64,000 nt of DNA from UMGS1002 sp050309735 (GCA_050309735.1 JBNRMS010000072.1:16242-80241); one strand, 5' to 3'. Numbered from the stretch's first letter, positions 7,601-17,991 are shown. Program-made: numbers and translations. Notes: generated by a model from the letters alone, not told the origin.

Positions 7601-10600
7601 TCAGCCGCCGTCCATAGTTTTTGAATTCTTTATCTCAATATATTTTAAAAATATCGAGCCGAGAAAGGCGAGAAGATCTGTTTTTCGGTCTGCCCTCACT
7701 AAAATATGCTCCTCGGGCGACGAAACGAACCTCAAAGTATTCGGGTATTCGCGCGAGAGCGCAAGCCATATCCCAAGATCCGGCTCGGTTTGGTAGAGCC
7801 TGATGTTGCCTCGGTCCTGAATAACCTTGTTTATCCCGCACGCAATAGCGCGCGAGCGAAGAAGAGCGACCGAGAGAAGACTCGCAGCGGGTGCCGGCAG
7901 GTCTCCGTATCTGTCAACAAGCTCGTCGGTGATGTCGCGCCGGTCGTCCTCGTCTATAATCATGGCTATGCGCTTGTAAAGCGACATGCGCTGAGCCGTG
8001 CTCGGAACATATCCCGAGGGGAGGTAGGCGCTGATGTCAAGGGTGAGCGTGCAGTCGGGCTTAACTTCGGGTATCTCTCCCTTTTCTTCGAGAACGGCCT
8101 CGTTAAGCAGCTTGATATAGAGGTCGTAGCCGACGGCGTCAAGATGACCGTGCTGCTCTGTTCCGAGCAGGTTTCCGGCTCCCCGCAACTCAAGGTCGCG
8201 CAGCGCGATTCTAAAGCCCGCGCCGAATTCTGCATAATCCCTTATCGCCTCAAGCCTCTTCTCGGCAATTTCGGTCAGAGCTCGGGCGGGTGGATAGGTG
8301 AAATAGGCATATGCCCGGCGCGAGGAGCGCCCAACCCGCCCGCGTATCTGATGAAGCTGCGAGAGGCCGAGCCGGTGCGCGTTGTCGACAATAAGTGTGT
8401 TTGCGTTTGGAACATCGACACCTGTCTCAATTATGGTTGTACAAATAAGAATATCAATCTCTCCGAGCAACATCCGCTCCCAGATATTCTCAAGTCTTTC
8501 CTTGTCCATTTTGCCGTGGGCGGTGACAATTCGCGCATCGGGCAGCGATTTGCGCAAATTAATCGCAACCACGTCTATATCCTCGACAATATTATGAAGG
8601 TAAAAAACCTGCCCGCCCCGCCTCAGCTCGCGCCGTATCGCCTCGGTGATTATCAATTCATCATGCTCAAGCACATAGGTCTGAACCGGCAGACGGTCGC
8701 CCGGCGCCTCGTCGAGAACCGAGATGTCGCGTATTCCCCCCATCGCCATATTCAGAGTTCGGGGGATGGGTGTGGCGGTCAGAGTCAGCACGTCGATATT
8801 GCCGGCGAGCTGCTTGATTTTTTCCTTCTGCGCCACTCCGAATCGCTGCTCCTCATCTACAATCAAAAGCCCTAAGTCTTTGAATTCAACATCCTTTGAG
8901 AGCAAGCGATGTGTGCCTATTATAATATCAACGTCTCCTCGCCGCAGCGCCCGCAGGGTAACCTCCTGCTCCTTTGGCGATCGGAAGCGGGATACCATGT
9001 CGATTTTTATCGGGAAGCCGCGCATACGGCTGGTTGCGGTCTGAAAATGCTGGAGGGCAAGGATTGTGGTCGGCACAAGTATCGCCACCTGCTTGCCTCC
9101 CATAACCGCCTTGAAGGCGGCGCGGAAGGCGACCTCGGTCTTGCCGTAGCCAACGTCGCCGCAGAGCAGCCTATCCATCGGAACCCGACGGGTCATATCT
9201 CCTTTTATGTCCTCGGCGGCGGCAAGCTGCCCATCGGTCTCCTCATATTCAAAAGACGCTTCAAAGTCGCGTTGAAAATCATCATCAGCGGGAAAAGCAA
9301 AGCCCTCTTTCCGCATTCGCTCGGCGTAAAGAGCGATCAGATCCTTAGCAATATCCTTGACAGCCGCGCGCGCCCTCGACTTTGCCCTTCCCCACTCGGC
9401 GCCGCCGAAACGCGAGAGCTTAACCATTCCGTCTTCTGCGGCGCCGATATAGCGCGACACCATATCCATCTTCTCAACCGGCAGGAAAAGCCGGTCGCTC
9501 CCGGCATACTGTATCTTAATATAGTCGCGGCACACACCCCCGACCGTGAGATTCTCGATCCCAAGATAGCGCCCGATTCCGTATGTTTCATGAACCACAA
9601 GATCGCCGACCTCAAGCTCGTTGTAAGACATTATCGCTTGGGTGCCCGAGCGGCGGCGTGTCTTTTTCTTTATTCTCATCCCGCCCGCGCTCGCCCCTCG
9701 GCTCTCGGCCATAGTCGAAAGCACGGCAATTTTAGGAACGGTCAGCTCGTATCCGCGCGACATCCCCCCCCAGAGTATCAGGACAGAACCCGCGGGCAGA
9801 GTTGAAATTGTAAAGTCACCCTTCCCGCCGCCAAGGCTCATATAAGCCTTATGCCCCCTGTCGGCAAGCAGTTCGAGTGTATTCTTCGCCGCCGTTTCAT
9901 TCTCAACCGAGAGGAGCACCTTATAGCCCCCGCGCGTGTAGCCGTCGATATCGTCGGCAAGAAGCTGGAAATTTCCGGCATAGCTAACTGTGTGCTTTGT
10001 GCGGAAACCGAAAAGCCCACCGAACTTTTTCCCCGATGTTCCGTGAGACAGGGAGTCAATATGGATGGTCATGCTCTGTTCACAGAAGCGGTCGAAGGCG
10101 GCGGCCGGTTTAGAATACTCGGCATATCTGCCCGCAATCACGCCCCCCTCGAGCAGCTCGGTGACAGTCTGGTTCATGAGCCACTCGGCAGACTTTATCC
10201 GGTCGGCAACGCCCTGTGTTCCCCGCAAAAAAAGAGGAGCGAGGGGCGGAAAATAATCGAGCAGACATTTTTTCTCGGGATATATCAGCGTGATATATTT
10301 GTCGAGAAACCCGGCCTCACCCAACGCGTCGAGCGCCGCCAGCTCGCCCGCCAGCTCGGCCTTTGCCTTCTCACCCCCAGCTTTTTTCAGCTGCGACGAC
10401 ACCGCGCGTCTTACCGCCTCGGCTGCTTCATCGTCGACCAACACCTCTCTTGCCGGGGTGATAAGCACACCCGCAATCCCCTCTGTGAAACGTTGGCTCT
10501 CGGGGTCGAAGATTCCCATGCGATCAATCTCGTCACCGAAAAGCTCGATTCTGACCGGAAGCGATCCGTCACGGCTGCCATCTCCGAGGTCATAGAGAGC

Positions 10601-11176
10601 TAAGGGGGGATATATGTCGACAATCCCTCCCCGCACCGCAAACTGCCCGGCGACCTCAGCCATGTCAGCGCGCACATATCCGGCAGACGTGAGCGAGCGC
10701 GAGAGGCGCTCGGTGTCGATATTGTCGTCTGCGTAAAGGGCTATCTCAGCATTTTTTAAGCGCTCGGCAGGTATTGTGTAGCCGAGCGCGGCGTCGGGCG
10801 TGGTTATTATGGCGTCGTAGCGGCCGGCGAGCAGACCAGAGAGCACTTTAAGCCTCTCATGCTCAAATTCATGAGAGGCGGTTACATTATGCAGCGTAAG
10901 GTCGCGCGCCGGGAAAAATGCGGCCGACAGACCCGCGCCCTTTAATGCGGTAAGAGTTCGCGCGCACTCCTTTTCCTCGGAGCAGATTATCAGCACACAA
11001 CCCCAGCCCTCGGATTTTATGTCAGCGACAAGCGAAACGGTGAGTGCGTCTGCCGCCCCGTCTGAGAGCCCCGCGGCCATTACCGGCAGCGGATTTGCCC
11101 TTCTCAGCGTTTTTATGGTATGAAAAAGGTGTCCGTACTCGCTGTCAGCACGGATACAGTCGGTGAGAATATTCAT
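7601..11176 (-). CDS. mfd: Transcription-repair coupling factor Mfd
   Basis: 1191 residues, the full family length. The N-terminal UvrB-like module is followed by the RNA polymerase-interacting domain near residue 515 (NELEVGDLVVHETYGIGRYLG). Then come the superfamily 2 motor with Walker A GDVGYGKTEVAFRAAFKA near 670, the DEEQ box near 773 (LLIVDEEQRFGV) and TATPIPRTLNMAMGGIRD. The helicase C-terminal half has ARIVTAHGKMD and HQIRGRVGRSSRRAYAYF, followed by the TRCF C-terminal domain. It removes stalled RNA polymerase and recruits UvrA to the lesion. It lies 63 bases after pth, the usual Firmicutes neighbour, and is probably cotranscribed with it. Confidence 0.98.
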   Translation of the reverse strand: MNILTDCIRADSEYGHLFHTIKTLRRANPLPVMAAGLSDGAADALTVSLVADIKSEGWGCVLIICSEEKECARTLTALKGAGLSAAFFPARDLTLHNVTASHEFEHERLKVLSGLLAGRYDAIITTPDAALGYTIPAERLKNAEIALYADDNIDTERLSRSLTSAGYVRADMAEVAGQFAVRGGIVDIYPPLALYDLGDGSRDGSLPVRIELFGDEIDRMGIFDPESQRFTEGIAGVLITPAREVLVDDEAAEAVRRAVSSQLKKAGGEKAKAELAGELAALDALGEAGFLDKYITLIYPEKKCLLDYFPPLAPLFLRGTQGVADRIKSAEWLMNQTVTELLEGGVIAGRYAEYSKPAAAFDRFCEQSMTIHIDSLSHGTSGKKFGGLFGFRTKHTVSYAGNFQLLADDIDGYTRGGYKVLLSVENETAAKNTLELLADRGHKAYMSLGGGKGDFTISTLPAGSVLILWGGMSRGYELTVPKIAVLSTMAESRGASAGGMRIKKKTRRRSGTQAIMSYNELEVGDLVVHETYGIGRYLGIENLTVGGVCRDYIKIQYAGSDRLFLPVEKMDMVSRYIGAAEDGMVKLSRFGGAEWGRAKSRARAAVKDIAKDLIALYAERMRKEGFAFPADDDFQRDFEASFEYEETDGQLAAAEDIKGDMTRRVPMDRLLCGDVGYGKTEVAFRAAFKAVMGGKQVAILVPTTILALQHFQTATSRMRGFPIKIDMVSRFRSPKEQEVTLRALRRGDVDIIIGTHRLLSKDVEFKDLGLLIVDEEQRFGVAQKEKIKQLAGNIDVLTLTATPIPRTLNMAMGGIRDISVLDEAPGDRLPVQTYVLEHDELIITEAIRRELRRGGQVFYLHNIVEDIDVVAINLRKSLPDARIVTAHGKMDKERLENIWERMLLGEIDILICTTIIETGVDVPNANTLIVDNAHRLGLSQLHQIRGRVGRSSRRAYAYFTYPPARALTEIAEKRLEAIRDYAEFGAGFRIALRDLELRGAGNLLGTEQHGHLDAVGYDLYIKLLNEAVLEEKGEIPEVKPDCTLTLDISAYLPSGYVPSTAQRMSLYKRIAMIIDEDDRRDITDELVDRYGDLPAPAASLLSVALLRSRAIACGINKVIQDRGNIRLYQTEPDLGIWLALSREYPNTLRFVSSPEEHILVRADRKTDLLAFLGSIFLKYIEIKNSKTMDGG

Positions 11177-11239
11177 TATACATTAAACCTTTTGATAGAA
11201 TTCGGGCAATGTCGCCCCCTATGCTTGGGCAGAAGGATT

Positions 11240-11875
11240 TCACTTGGCGCCATTGCAGATCCGCATAGCCCCCTCAATGTCGCCCGAGATAATCTTCTCA
11301 ACTCCGCACAGGACCGAGTCAAAAGAAGCGAAAATCACTTCCTGCTCTCGCTTATTAAACTCGGAGAGAACCCAGTCAGACAGGTCATATTCGGGGTGGG
11401 GCGGGCTGCCCACCCCGATTCTGACACGCGGAAAAGCGTCGGTTCCAAGCTGAGATATTATGCTCGCCAGTCCCTTTTGGCCACCGGCGCTCCCCTCTCG
11501 GCGCACCCGCAACCGCCCGACATCAAGATTTATATCGTCTGAGATGACGATGATATTCTCGGGGGGAATTTTATAGAAGTCGGCGCACTCGCGAACCGCC
11601 TCCCCCGAGTTGTTCATATAGGTCTGCGGGGCAAGAAGTATGGTGCGCCGACCGGCAAGCTCGGCCATGCCTGTCAGGGCGCGGAATTTCAGGCGGTCGA
11701 CCTTTGCGTTTTGCTTTTGCGCAATGTAGCTCAATGCCATAAAACCCGCATTGTGGCGGGTGAGGGTGTATTTTGCGCCCGGGTTACCGAGGCCGACTAT
11801 CATGTGCGTCGGCGGAGCGCTTGGTGTCGGCTCCCTTGAGGCGATTTTTTTGAAAAGTTCGAAGATATCAGGCAT
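11240..11875 (-). CDS. pth: Peptidyl-tRNA hydrolase
   Basis: 211 residues. Family motifs: MIVGLGNPGAKYTLTRHNAGF (with the catalytic His and Asn), LLAPQTYMNNSGEAV, IIVISDDINLDVGRLRVR and the binding loop GSAGGQKGLASIISQLGT with RVRIGVGSP. The enzyme releases tRNA from peptidyl-tRNAs that drop off the ribosome. A 20-residue N-terminal extension precedes the conserved start. Its position directly upstream of mfd is the common Bacillota order. Confidence 0.97.
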   Translation of the reverse strand: MPDIFELFKKIASREPTPSAPPTHMIVGLGNPGAKYTLTRHNAGFMALSYIAQKQNAKVDRLKFRALTGMAELAGRRTILLAPQTYMNNSGEAVRECADFYKIPPENIIVISDDINLDVGRLRVRREGSAGGQKGLASIISQLGTDAFPRVRIGVGSPPHPEYDLSDWVLSEFNKREQEVIFASFDSVLCGVEKIISGDIEGAMRICNGAK

Positions 11876-11982
11876 AAAAATTCCCGCCGCTCGCGCGGCT
11901 CTCTATTTATTGATTAAAGATTATTATACATCATTTTCCATGGGATGTCAAATATTTTTTGTGCGTAAACAAATAATGAACG

Positions 11983-11996
11983 CATTGTTAACAATG
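11983..11996. promoter_or_regulatory. Perfect 14-bp palindrome, possible operator
   Basis: CATTGTTAACAATG is its own reverse complement. It lies about 30 bases before an extended -10 box (12027-12035) upstream of the metallopeptidase. A regulator site is plausible, but no regulator gene is nearby. The rest of 11876-12178 is AT-rich and holds only a very short reading frame behind GAGGAGGTG (near 12077), which I do not regard as a gene. Confidence 0.35.
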
Positions 11997-12026
11997 GATT
12001 ATATTGTGGGGGCTTCCAATATTTTA

Positions 12027-12035
12027 TGGTACAAT
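12027..12035 (+). promoter_or_regulatory. Extended -10 promoter for the metallopeptidase locus
   Basis: TGGTACAAT is an extended -10 element. No good -35 box is seen at the usual distance. Confidence 0.45.
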
Positions 12036-12178
12036 TAAACCATAATGATGAGGAGGTGCAGTCCGATGATAAATATTTAATTTTGGAGAACCTTTTCTAC
12101 AATGTGAGCTTGTCGTTTTTGTTCGGGTAAAACACAAATGAAAACAAACACACACATGATTAAAGAAAGGAATTAGAT

Positions 12179-14127
12179 ATGAAAAAATTATTGCTGGTTT
12201 ATTAGCATCCCTGTTAACAATATCGTAATTTTCAACGATATTCACATTTAATGCTTCAGCTGAAGATTCAACCTATGAAGCAGATACCGCACGCTACTCA
12301 AAAAATGATGTTTCGATTTATCTCGACGGAGAACAGCCCGATCAAGTAACCCACGGAGATGAAATCAAATATTCTTACATTGTAGTTTCAGACATTGACG
12401 CTGATTACTATATCATCAATTATGAAATTAATAATGTGAAGAAAATAAGTGCGCCTGACCGCATCTCATCTGCTGACGGTAAAGTAACAGTAAAAATTTC
12501 AGTGTCCGGCATTGGGGAAGCAAGCTTTTCGGTGGCGGTTACAGCCATAAAAGACGGCAAGGAGATATACACAAGCACGCAGAGTTTAGTATATTTCTAC
12601 TCATGTGAAAAGTACGATTTTATAAACTATTACACATCAGGCGAAGCCAAAGATATGTATTATCGCTATATGATAGCCGAAAAGCTTGTTGATGAGCGTG
12701 ATGTGAAATGGTCTTATGAAGTATTTGTTGATGAAAAGTCTTATTACGAGTACGGTTCTGAATCTATTTACGAGACCAAATCATTACTGAACATTACCGT
12801 CCAAGGATACGTCAAATGGACGGATAATTATGGCAATCTTAAGCCTTGTAAGAATGTAGAAGTCAGAATATATGACACAGGGACATTTTCAAATTATTTG
12901 ATTCGAACCGTTTACACCGATGCCAGCGGATTCTATTCAGCAACTTTTCCAAATGATATGACTCCCGAAGAAAATGGTTATGACATATATGTGCACGCAT
13001 ATGCAAGAAACACCTCAGTCAATGTAGTTAACTCAAGCGGTATTACATATTTTACTTCTACTCCAACCGATTACGATGTGCCAAGCAGTCCCATTCCTCT
13101 TGTTAAGAATATATCCATTCCTAACACCGGTGCAAATTCTGAACTATCATATCATGTTCATCAGGCTGCTAATATGGCGGCAGAATTCATGAATTTATTA
13201 GAAGGCTCATTTCTTCCGAGCGTCAATGTACAATATCCGTCGCCTAAAAGCCAGTATAGCAATAATGTAATATACCTGAATCAAATTGATTATATGTATT
13301 GGGATGTAATACAGCATGAATACGGACATCATGTTCAGCGTTATTATAATATAACGGACAGCCCCGGCGGAGATCATCATTATTCATATAATCTGGCTGA
13401 CTCATATGGAAAATCAAACGGAATCAAGCTTGCCTGGGGTGAAGGCTGGGCAACTTACTTTCCGATATGGGTTCAGGACGCAATGGGAGCGTCCTCACTT
13501 GGAATTCCATATGTCGGCGATACGGGTTATAAATCATCTACGGATACGGTAAACGTGGAAGCAAGAACGGCATATGGATATGGAAATCTAAAATATGGGG
13601 AAGCAAATGAACTGTGTGTTGCCGCAATACTGCTTGATATAGCGGACGGAAACAACGAAACATATGATCAAGTATATTTTGGGTATCAAACCGTATGGGA
13701 TATCGTTAAAAACAATAATTGTTACACATTATCGCAGTTTATTTACAATTTGTATAATGTTACAAACAACGATCAAAAATTAAGAATCGGACGAATACTT
13801 GAGGAGCATGGCGTTGCCGCCATGCCAACGACACCGGTAGGCTCAACATTAAATTCGTCCAACAGAACATTTACATGGAGCGCAGGGGGCGGAAGTTCAG
13901 TATACCCAAATAATTCATTCAAAATATCTTTTTATAATTCCTCATTCACCAAGATATATGAGACATACGCAATTACCAACACAAGTTATACCTTGACATT
14001 AACGGAATTATCAACTATACTAAATGGCACATCAGGTTCTACCATATACTGGTGCGTTATAGCAACTCAGTCATCAACCCCATCGACAGGACCATATATA
14101 TCATATTACAGAACAATTTACAAATAA
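12179..14127 (+). pseudogene. Secreted zinc metallopeptidase with a broken signal peptide
   Basis: ATG 12179-12181 follows AAAGGAATTAGAT. Restoring one A in the A-run at 12182-12187 opens a signal peptide (MKKIIAGLLASLLTIS), but an in-frame TAA at 12226-12228 interrupts it just before the likely NASA cleavage site. Past this the frame is open to 14127. From N to C: a beta-rich domain, a transthyretin-like domain (LLNITVQGYVKW..., VYTDASGFYSATFP), then a gluzincin catalytic domain with HEYGHH at 13315-13332 and the third ligand in GEGWATYFP. A fibronectin-III-like domain ends it. The only internal start candidate in frame is GTG 12436, which would give an unexported protein. It is AT-richer than its neighbours, suggesting transfer. 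It may be inactive, or the lesions may be sequence errors. Confidence 0.75.
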
Positions 14128-14149
14128 ATCATAGGGAGCATACATAAAT

Positions 14150-14812
14150 ATGAGAATGATTAGGGCAATCAGTTTAGTAATATTTCTTTTTGTTTTGCTG
14201 ACCTCATGCAGTTCAAAACCCGCCGGAAATCAAGAGAGCGAGACAAAAGATGAAATTCAAACAGAGGATTCATGGGTGCCGAGTATTTCGTATTTATCAT
14301 TATTAACTGTAGATTATGCTCCGGGCAAATGGTATAATGTCAATTCGGATGAAATATTATTAAACGTTGCGTTCGGCACGAAGAAACCTCCGAGTATAAC
14401 GCAAGAGGAGGATTACGCGCTGCTTGATGTCTATGAGCTTCCGGAAAATTTTGATTTTGATTACGAAAATCTATCCCCAAAAGACCCGGGAGACGAATTG
14501 AATTTAATCCATTCATTCCGGATTGATTCGTACCGCGATTATCCCGATCCCTCGTCTCAATACAATTCAGACAAGGGGGAATGGGAACACATGCTCCCGC
14601 TCGACGTCGGCCTGTCCTTTTTCGGGAGCGAGCTTGACGAAAATTATGGCAGGCTCATAATTACCCTGCGCGTTTTCACCCGCGAGGACGAATTAATTAT
14701 AAACTATAATTCTTTTGAAACCATTTATTTTATTAAGGAAAATGATTATATAACCTTCCTGCACCCCGACGAATATATAAAATATAAAATTAATATTTAC
14801 GGACGCGGGTGA
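14150..14812 (+). CDS. Uncharacterised lipoprotein downstream of the metallopeptidase
   Basis: 220 residues with a hydrophobic signal and lipobox (FLFVLLTSCSSKPAG), so membrane-anchored on the outside. The mature part is acidic, beta-rich and ends in an N-rich, basic tail. I do not recognise the family. It starts 23 bases after the metallopeptidase stop with GGGAG upstream and shares its AT-rich composition, so the two probably arrived and are transcribed together. A strong terminator follows. Confidence 0.72.
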   Translation: MRMIRAISLVIFLFVLLTSCSSKPAGNQESETKDEIQTEDSWVPSISYLSLLTVDYAPGKWYNVNSDEILLNVAFGTKKPPSITQEEDYALLDVYELPENFDFDYENLSPKDPGDELNLIHSFRIDSYRDYPDPSSQYNSDKGEWEHMLPLDVGLSFFGSELDENYGRLIITLRVFTREDELIINYNSFETIYFIKENDYITFLHPDEYIKYKINIYGRG

Positions 14813-14850
14813 AACGACTACGCGGTCCGCCGGCGAAAAATCAACTTTTC

Positions 14851-14895
14851 CCGCGCCCCCCGACCACACATATGCCGGGGGCGCGGCACTTTTTT
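14851..14895 (+). terminator. Intrinsic terminator closing the AT-rich insert
   Basis: GC-rich stem CCGCGCCCCC.../...GGGGGCGCGG followed by CACTTTTTTA. Confidence 0.9.
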
Positions 14896-14997
14896 ATGTG
14901 TTTTCAACCGTTTTGAATCTTTCTCTCACCAAAGGCGAAAAAACCATGGACTTTTTTCAAAAACTTGAAAATACATGTAGTATTTTTTTCAAAAGTA

Positions 14998-15006
14998 TGT
15001 TATAAT
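14998..15006 (+). promoter_or_regulatory. Extended -10 promoter of ppdK
   Basis: TGTTATAAT is a consensus extended -10. The -35 region is weak. The leader is about 80 bases; no riboswitch is recognised in it. Confidence 0.6.
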
Positions 15007-15094
15007 GAGTGTTGAGCCTTATCGGTCAATCGCTCGTTGCCGGTAAACTCCTGATTTGTTAAAAACATTTATTATACACGGAGGATTCAAACAG

Positions 15095-17725
15095 ATGTCA
15101 AAGAAGTACTGCTATCTTTTTACCGAGGGTAACGCGAAAATGCGTGAGATTCTCGGCGGAAAGGGCGCCAACCTCGCCGAGATGACAAACATCGGTCTCC
15201 CGGTTCCCCAGGGCTTCATAATTTCAACCGAGGCCTGCACAAAGTATTACGAGGACGGCAAAAAAATCAGCCCCGAAATTAAAGCCGAAATCATGGATTA
15301 CGTTGTTAAGATGGAAGAAATAACCGGCAAAAAGTTTGGCGACAAGGAAAACCCCCTGCTCGTTTCAATTCGTTCGGGCTCGCGCGCTTCAATGCCGGGC
15401 ATGATGGACACAATCCTTAACCTCGGGCTTAACGACGAGGTTGTCGAGGTAATGGCTGCTAAGTCGGGCAACCCCCGCTGGGCGTATGACTGCTACCGTC
15501 GCTTTATTCAGATGTATTCCGACGTCGTTATGGAGGTCGGCAAGAAGTACTTCGAGCAGCTCATCGACAAGATGAAAGAAGAAAAGGGCGCACACGACGA
15601 CGCAGAGCTCACCGCAGACGATCTTCATGAGCTTGCTGTTCAGTTCAAGGCCGAATATAAGTCAAAGCTCGGCACCGATTTCCCCTCGGATCCGAAAGAG
15701 CAGCTCTTCGGCGCGATCGAAGCGGTTTTCCGCAGCTGGGACAACCCCCGCGCGAATATCTACCGCCGCGATCACGATATCCCCTACTCGTGGGGCACCG
15801 CAGTCAACGTTCAGATGATGGCCTTTGGCAACATGGGCGATACCTCGGGAACCGGCGTTGCCTTCACGCGCGACCCCGCCACAGGCGAGAAAAAGCTTAT
15901 GGGCGAGTTCCTTATGAACGCTCAGGGGGAGGACGTCGTAGCCGGCATCCGCACTCCTATGAATATCGAAAAAATGCAGGATATCCTTCCCGAGGTTTTT
16001 GCTCAGTTTAAAGAAAACTGCAAAATCCTTGAAAACCACTACCGCGATATGCAGGACATGGAGTTTACCATTGAAGATAAGAAACTCTATATGCTCCAGA
16101 CCAGAAGCGGCAAGCGCACCGCCAAGGCGGCGCTTAAAATTGCCTGCGACCTTGTCGACGAGGGTATGATTACAGAGCAGCAGGCGCTTATGATGATCGA
16201 CCCGCGCAACCTTGACACACTTCTGCACCCGCAGTTTGATGAGAAAGCCATTAAAAACACCGCCCCAATAGGCAGGGGCCTTGGCGCCTCGCCCGGCGCT
16301 GCCTCCGGACAGGTAGTATTTACCGCTGAGGAAGCGAAAAAGTGGAACGACGCCGGCAAGAAGGTTATCCTTGTCCGCCTTGAAACCTCACCCGAGGATA
16401 TTCAGGGAATGAAGGCTGCCGAAGGTATTCTCACCGCCCGCGGCGGAATGACCTCACACGCAGCCGTTGTGGCACGCGGAATGGGCAAGTGCTGCGTTTC
16501 GGGCTGCCAGGAAATAATCATGAATGAGGCCGAAAAGTGCTTCTCGCTCGGAGGCCGTGACTATAAGGAAGGCGATATAATCTCGCTTGACGGCACGACC
16601 GGTAATATCTACGGAGAAGCTATTCCGACGGTCGACGCGACTATTGTAGGTGAATTCAGCCGCATAATGTCGCTTGCCGATAAATACCGCCGCCTCTCGG
16701 TTCGCACCAATGCCGACACACCGAGCGACGCCATAAAGGCTCGCGAGCTGGGCGCCGAGGGAATCGGCCTTTGCCGCACCGAGCACATGTTCTTTGAGGC
16801 AGACCGTATTGCGGCCTTCCGCGAGATGATTTGCGCGGACAACGTGGCGGCGCGAGAAGCGGCGCTCGATAAGATTCTGCCCTATCAGCAGAGCGACTTT
16901 GAGGCGCTTTACGAAGCACTTGAGGGCCGCTCGGTCTGCATCAGATTCCTTGACCCGCCCCTGCATGAGTTCCTTCCGACAGAGGAGAACGACATCGCCA
17001 ATCTTGCTAAGAGCCTTGGCAAGAGCGTTGCCGATATTAAAGCAATAATCGCGTCGCTCCACGAGTTCAACCCGATGATGGGTCACCGCGGCTGCCGCCT
17101 AGCAGTCACCTACCCTGAAATTGCAAAAATGCAGACTCGTGCCGTCATTCGCGCTGCTATCAGCGTGGCCACAAAGCATCCCGATTGGAATATCGTGCCT
17201 GAAATCATGATTCCGCTGGTCGGAGAGGTTAAGGAATTCAAGTTTGTTAAAGATGTCGTTGTCGAAACGGCCGATGCCGAAATTGCCGCTGCCGGAGCCA
17301 GCCTCAAATATAAGATTGGCACCATGATCGAAATTCCGCGCGCAACGCTGACCGCCGACGAGATCGCCAAGGAAGCCGATTTCTTCTCGTTCGGAACTAA
17401 CGACCTGACCCAGATGACCTTCGGATTCTCGCGCGACGACGCCGGGAAATTCCTTGACGCATACTACGACACAAAGATATTCGAGAGCGATCCCTTCGCC
17501 CGCCTCGACCAGAAGGGCGTTGGCAAGCTGGTTAAGCTGGCAGTCGATCTCGGCCGTCCGGCCAATCCCGAGCTTCACGTGGGTATCTGCGGCGAGCACG
17601 GAGGCGACCCGTCGTCTGTCGAGTTCTGCCACAACATCGGGCTTGACTATGTGTCCTGCTCACCCTTCAGAGTTCCGATTGCCCGCCTTGCGGCGGCTCA
17701 GGCGGCGCTGAAGAATAAGGCTTGA
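15095..17725 (+). CDS. ppdK: Pyruvate, phosphate dikinase
   Basis: 876 residues from ATG 15095, which has GGAGG at 15080-15084; an upstream in-frame start would disrupt this. It interconverts pyruvate + ATP + phosphate with phosphoenolpyruvate + AMP + pyrophosphate, a central step of PPi-linked glycolysis in many anaerobes. The ATP-grasp domain begins ILGGKGANLAEMTNIGLPVPQGF. The swivelling domain carries the phospho-histidine in GGMTSHAAVVARGMGK (about residue 453). The TIM-barrel PEP-binding domain has GIGLCRTEHMFF, MIEIPRATLTADEIA, FFSFGTNDLTQMTFGFSRDD and GICGEHGGDP. Length is normal. Monocistronic, with its own promoter and terminator. Confidence 0.98.
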   Translation: MSKKYCYLFTEGNAKMREILGGKGANLAEMTNIGLPVPQGFIISTEACTKYYEDGKKISPEIKAEIMDYVVKMEEITGKKFGDKENPLLVSIRSGSRASMPGMMDTILNLGLNDEVVEVMAAKSGNPRWAYDCYRRFIQMYSDVVMEVGKKYFEQLIDKMKEEKGAHDDAELTADDLHELAVQFKAEYKSKLGTDFPSDPKEQLFGAIEAVFRSWDNPRANIYRRDHDIPYSWGTAVNVQMMAFGNMGDTSGTGVAFTRDPATGEKKLMGEFLMNAQGEDVVAGIRTPMNIEKMQDILPEVFAQFKENCKILENHYRDMQDMEFTIEDKKLYMLQTRSGKRTAKAALKIACDLVDEGMITEQQALMMIDPRNLDTLLHPQFDEKAIKNTAPIGRGLGASPGAASGQVVFTAEEAKKWNDAGKKVILVRLETSPEDIQGMKAAEGILTARGGMTSHAAVVARGMGKCCVSGCQEIIMNEAEKCFSLGGRDYKEGDIISLDGTTGNIYGEAIPTVDATIVGEFSRIMSLADKYRRLSVRTNADTPSDAIKARELGAEGIGLCRTEHMFFEADRIAAFREMICADNVAAREAALDKILPYQQSDFEALYEALEGRSVCIRFLDPPLHEFLPTEENDIANLAKSLGKSVADIKAIIASLHEFNPMMGHRGCRLAVTYPEIAKMQTRAVIRAAISVATKHPDWNIVPEIMIPLVGEVKEFKFVKDVVVETADAEIAAAGASLKYKIGTMIEIPRATLTADEIAKEADFFSFGTNDLTQMTFGFSRDDAGKFLDAYYDTKIFESDPFARLDQKGVGKLVKLAVDLGRPANPELHVGICGEHGGDPSSVEFCHNIGLDYVSCSPFRVPIARLAAAQAALKNKA

Positions 17726-17764
17726 GAGAATATATTGCTTAAAGTTCAACAAAAGTGAGCTTTG

Positions 17765-17796
17765 TGCCTTTGCCCTCGCTCTTGAGGGCAAAGGCA
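17765..17796 (+). terminator. First hairpin after ppdK
   Basis: Perfect 13-bp stem TGCCTTTGCCCTC/GAGGGCAAAGGCA with a six-base loop. No U tract follows, so it is more likely an mRNA-protecting 3' hairpin than a terminator by itself. Confidence 0.5.
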
Positions 17797-17854
17797 GCAA
17801 ACACCAAGGCGGCACAATTTTCCTCTCGCATAGATAGTATAAAAACATATAACC

Positions 17855-17900
17855 GCCGGTGGAGCTTTATAAAGCTCCACCGGCGTGTCTGTTTGTTTTA
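17855..17900 (+). terminator. Intrinsic terminator of ppdK
   Basis: Perfect palindrome GCCGGTGGAGCTTTA/TAAAGCTCCACCGGC followed by GTGTCTGTTTGTTTT. Confidence 0.85.
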
Positions 17901-17991
17901 CAAAATATAATGCAAGCTCCTTTTTTAGTTAGCGTTTGATTATCGCCCTGCCTAAAAACAAGTTATCGATAGCTAACTTCGCTTGTTGTAC

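Noticed and set aside
7706..8875. A 389-codon plus-strand frame antisense to mfd (and a similar one at 8909-9805)
   Set aside because: Both lie wholly inside the unmistakable mfd gene and look like codon-bias shadows.
12047..12077. Tiny peptide gene behind GAGGAGGTG
   Set aside because: The frame is only about ten codons with no known leader-peptide features.
14933..15094. Riboswitch in the ppdK leader
   Set aside because: No conserved aptamer pattern was found; only a promoter and ribosome site are supported.
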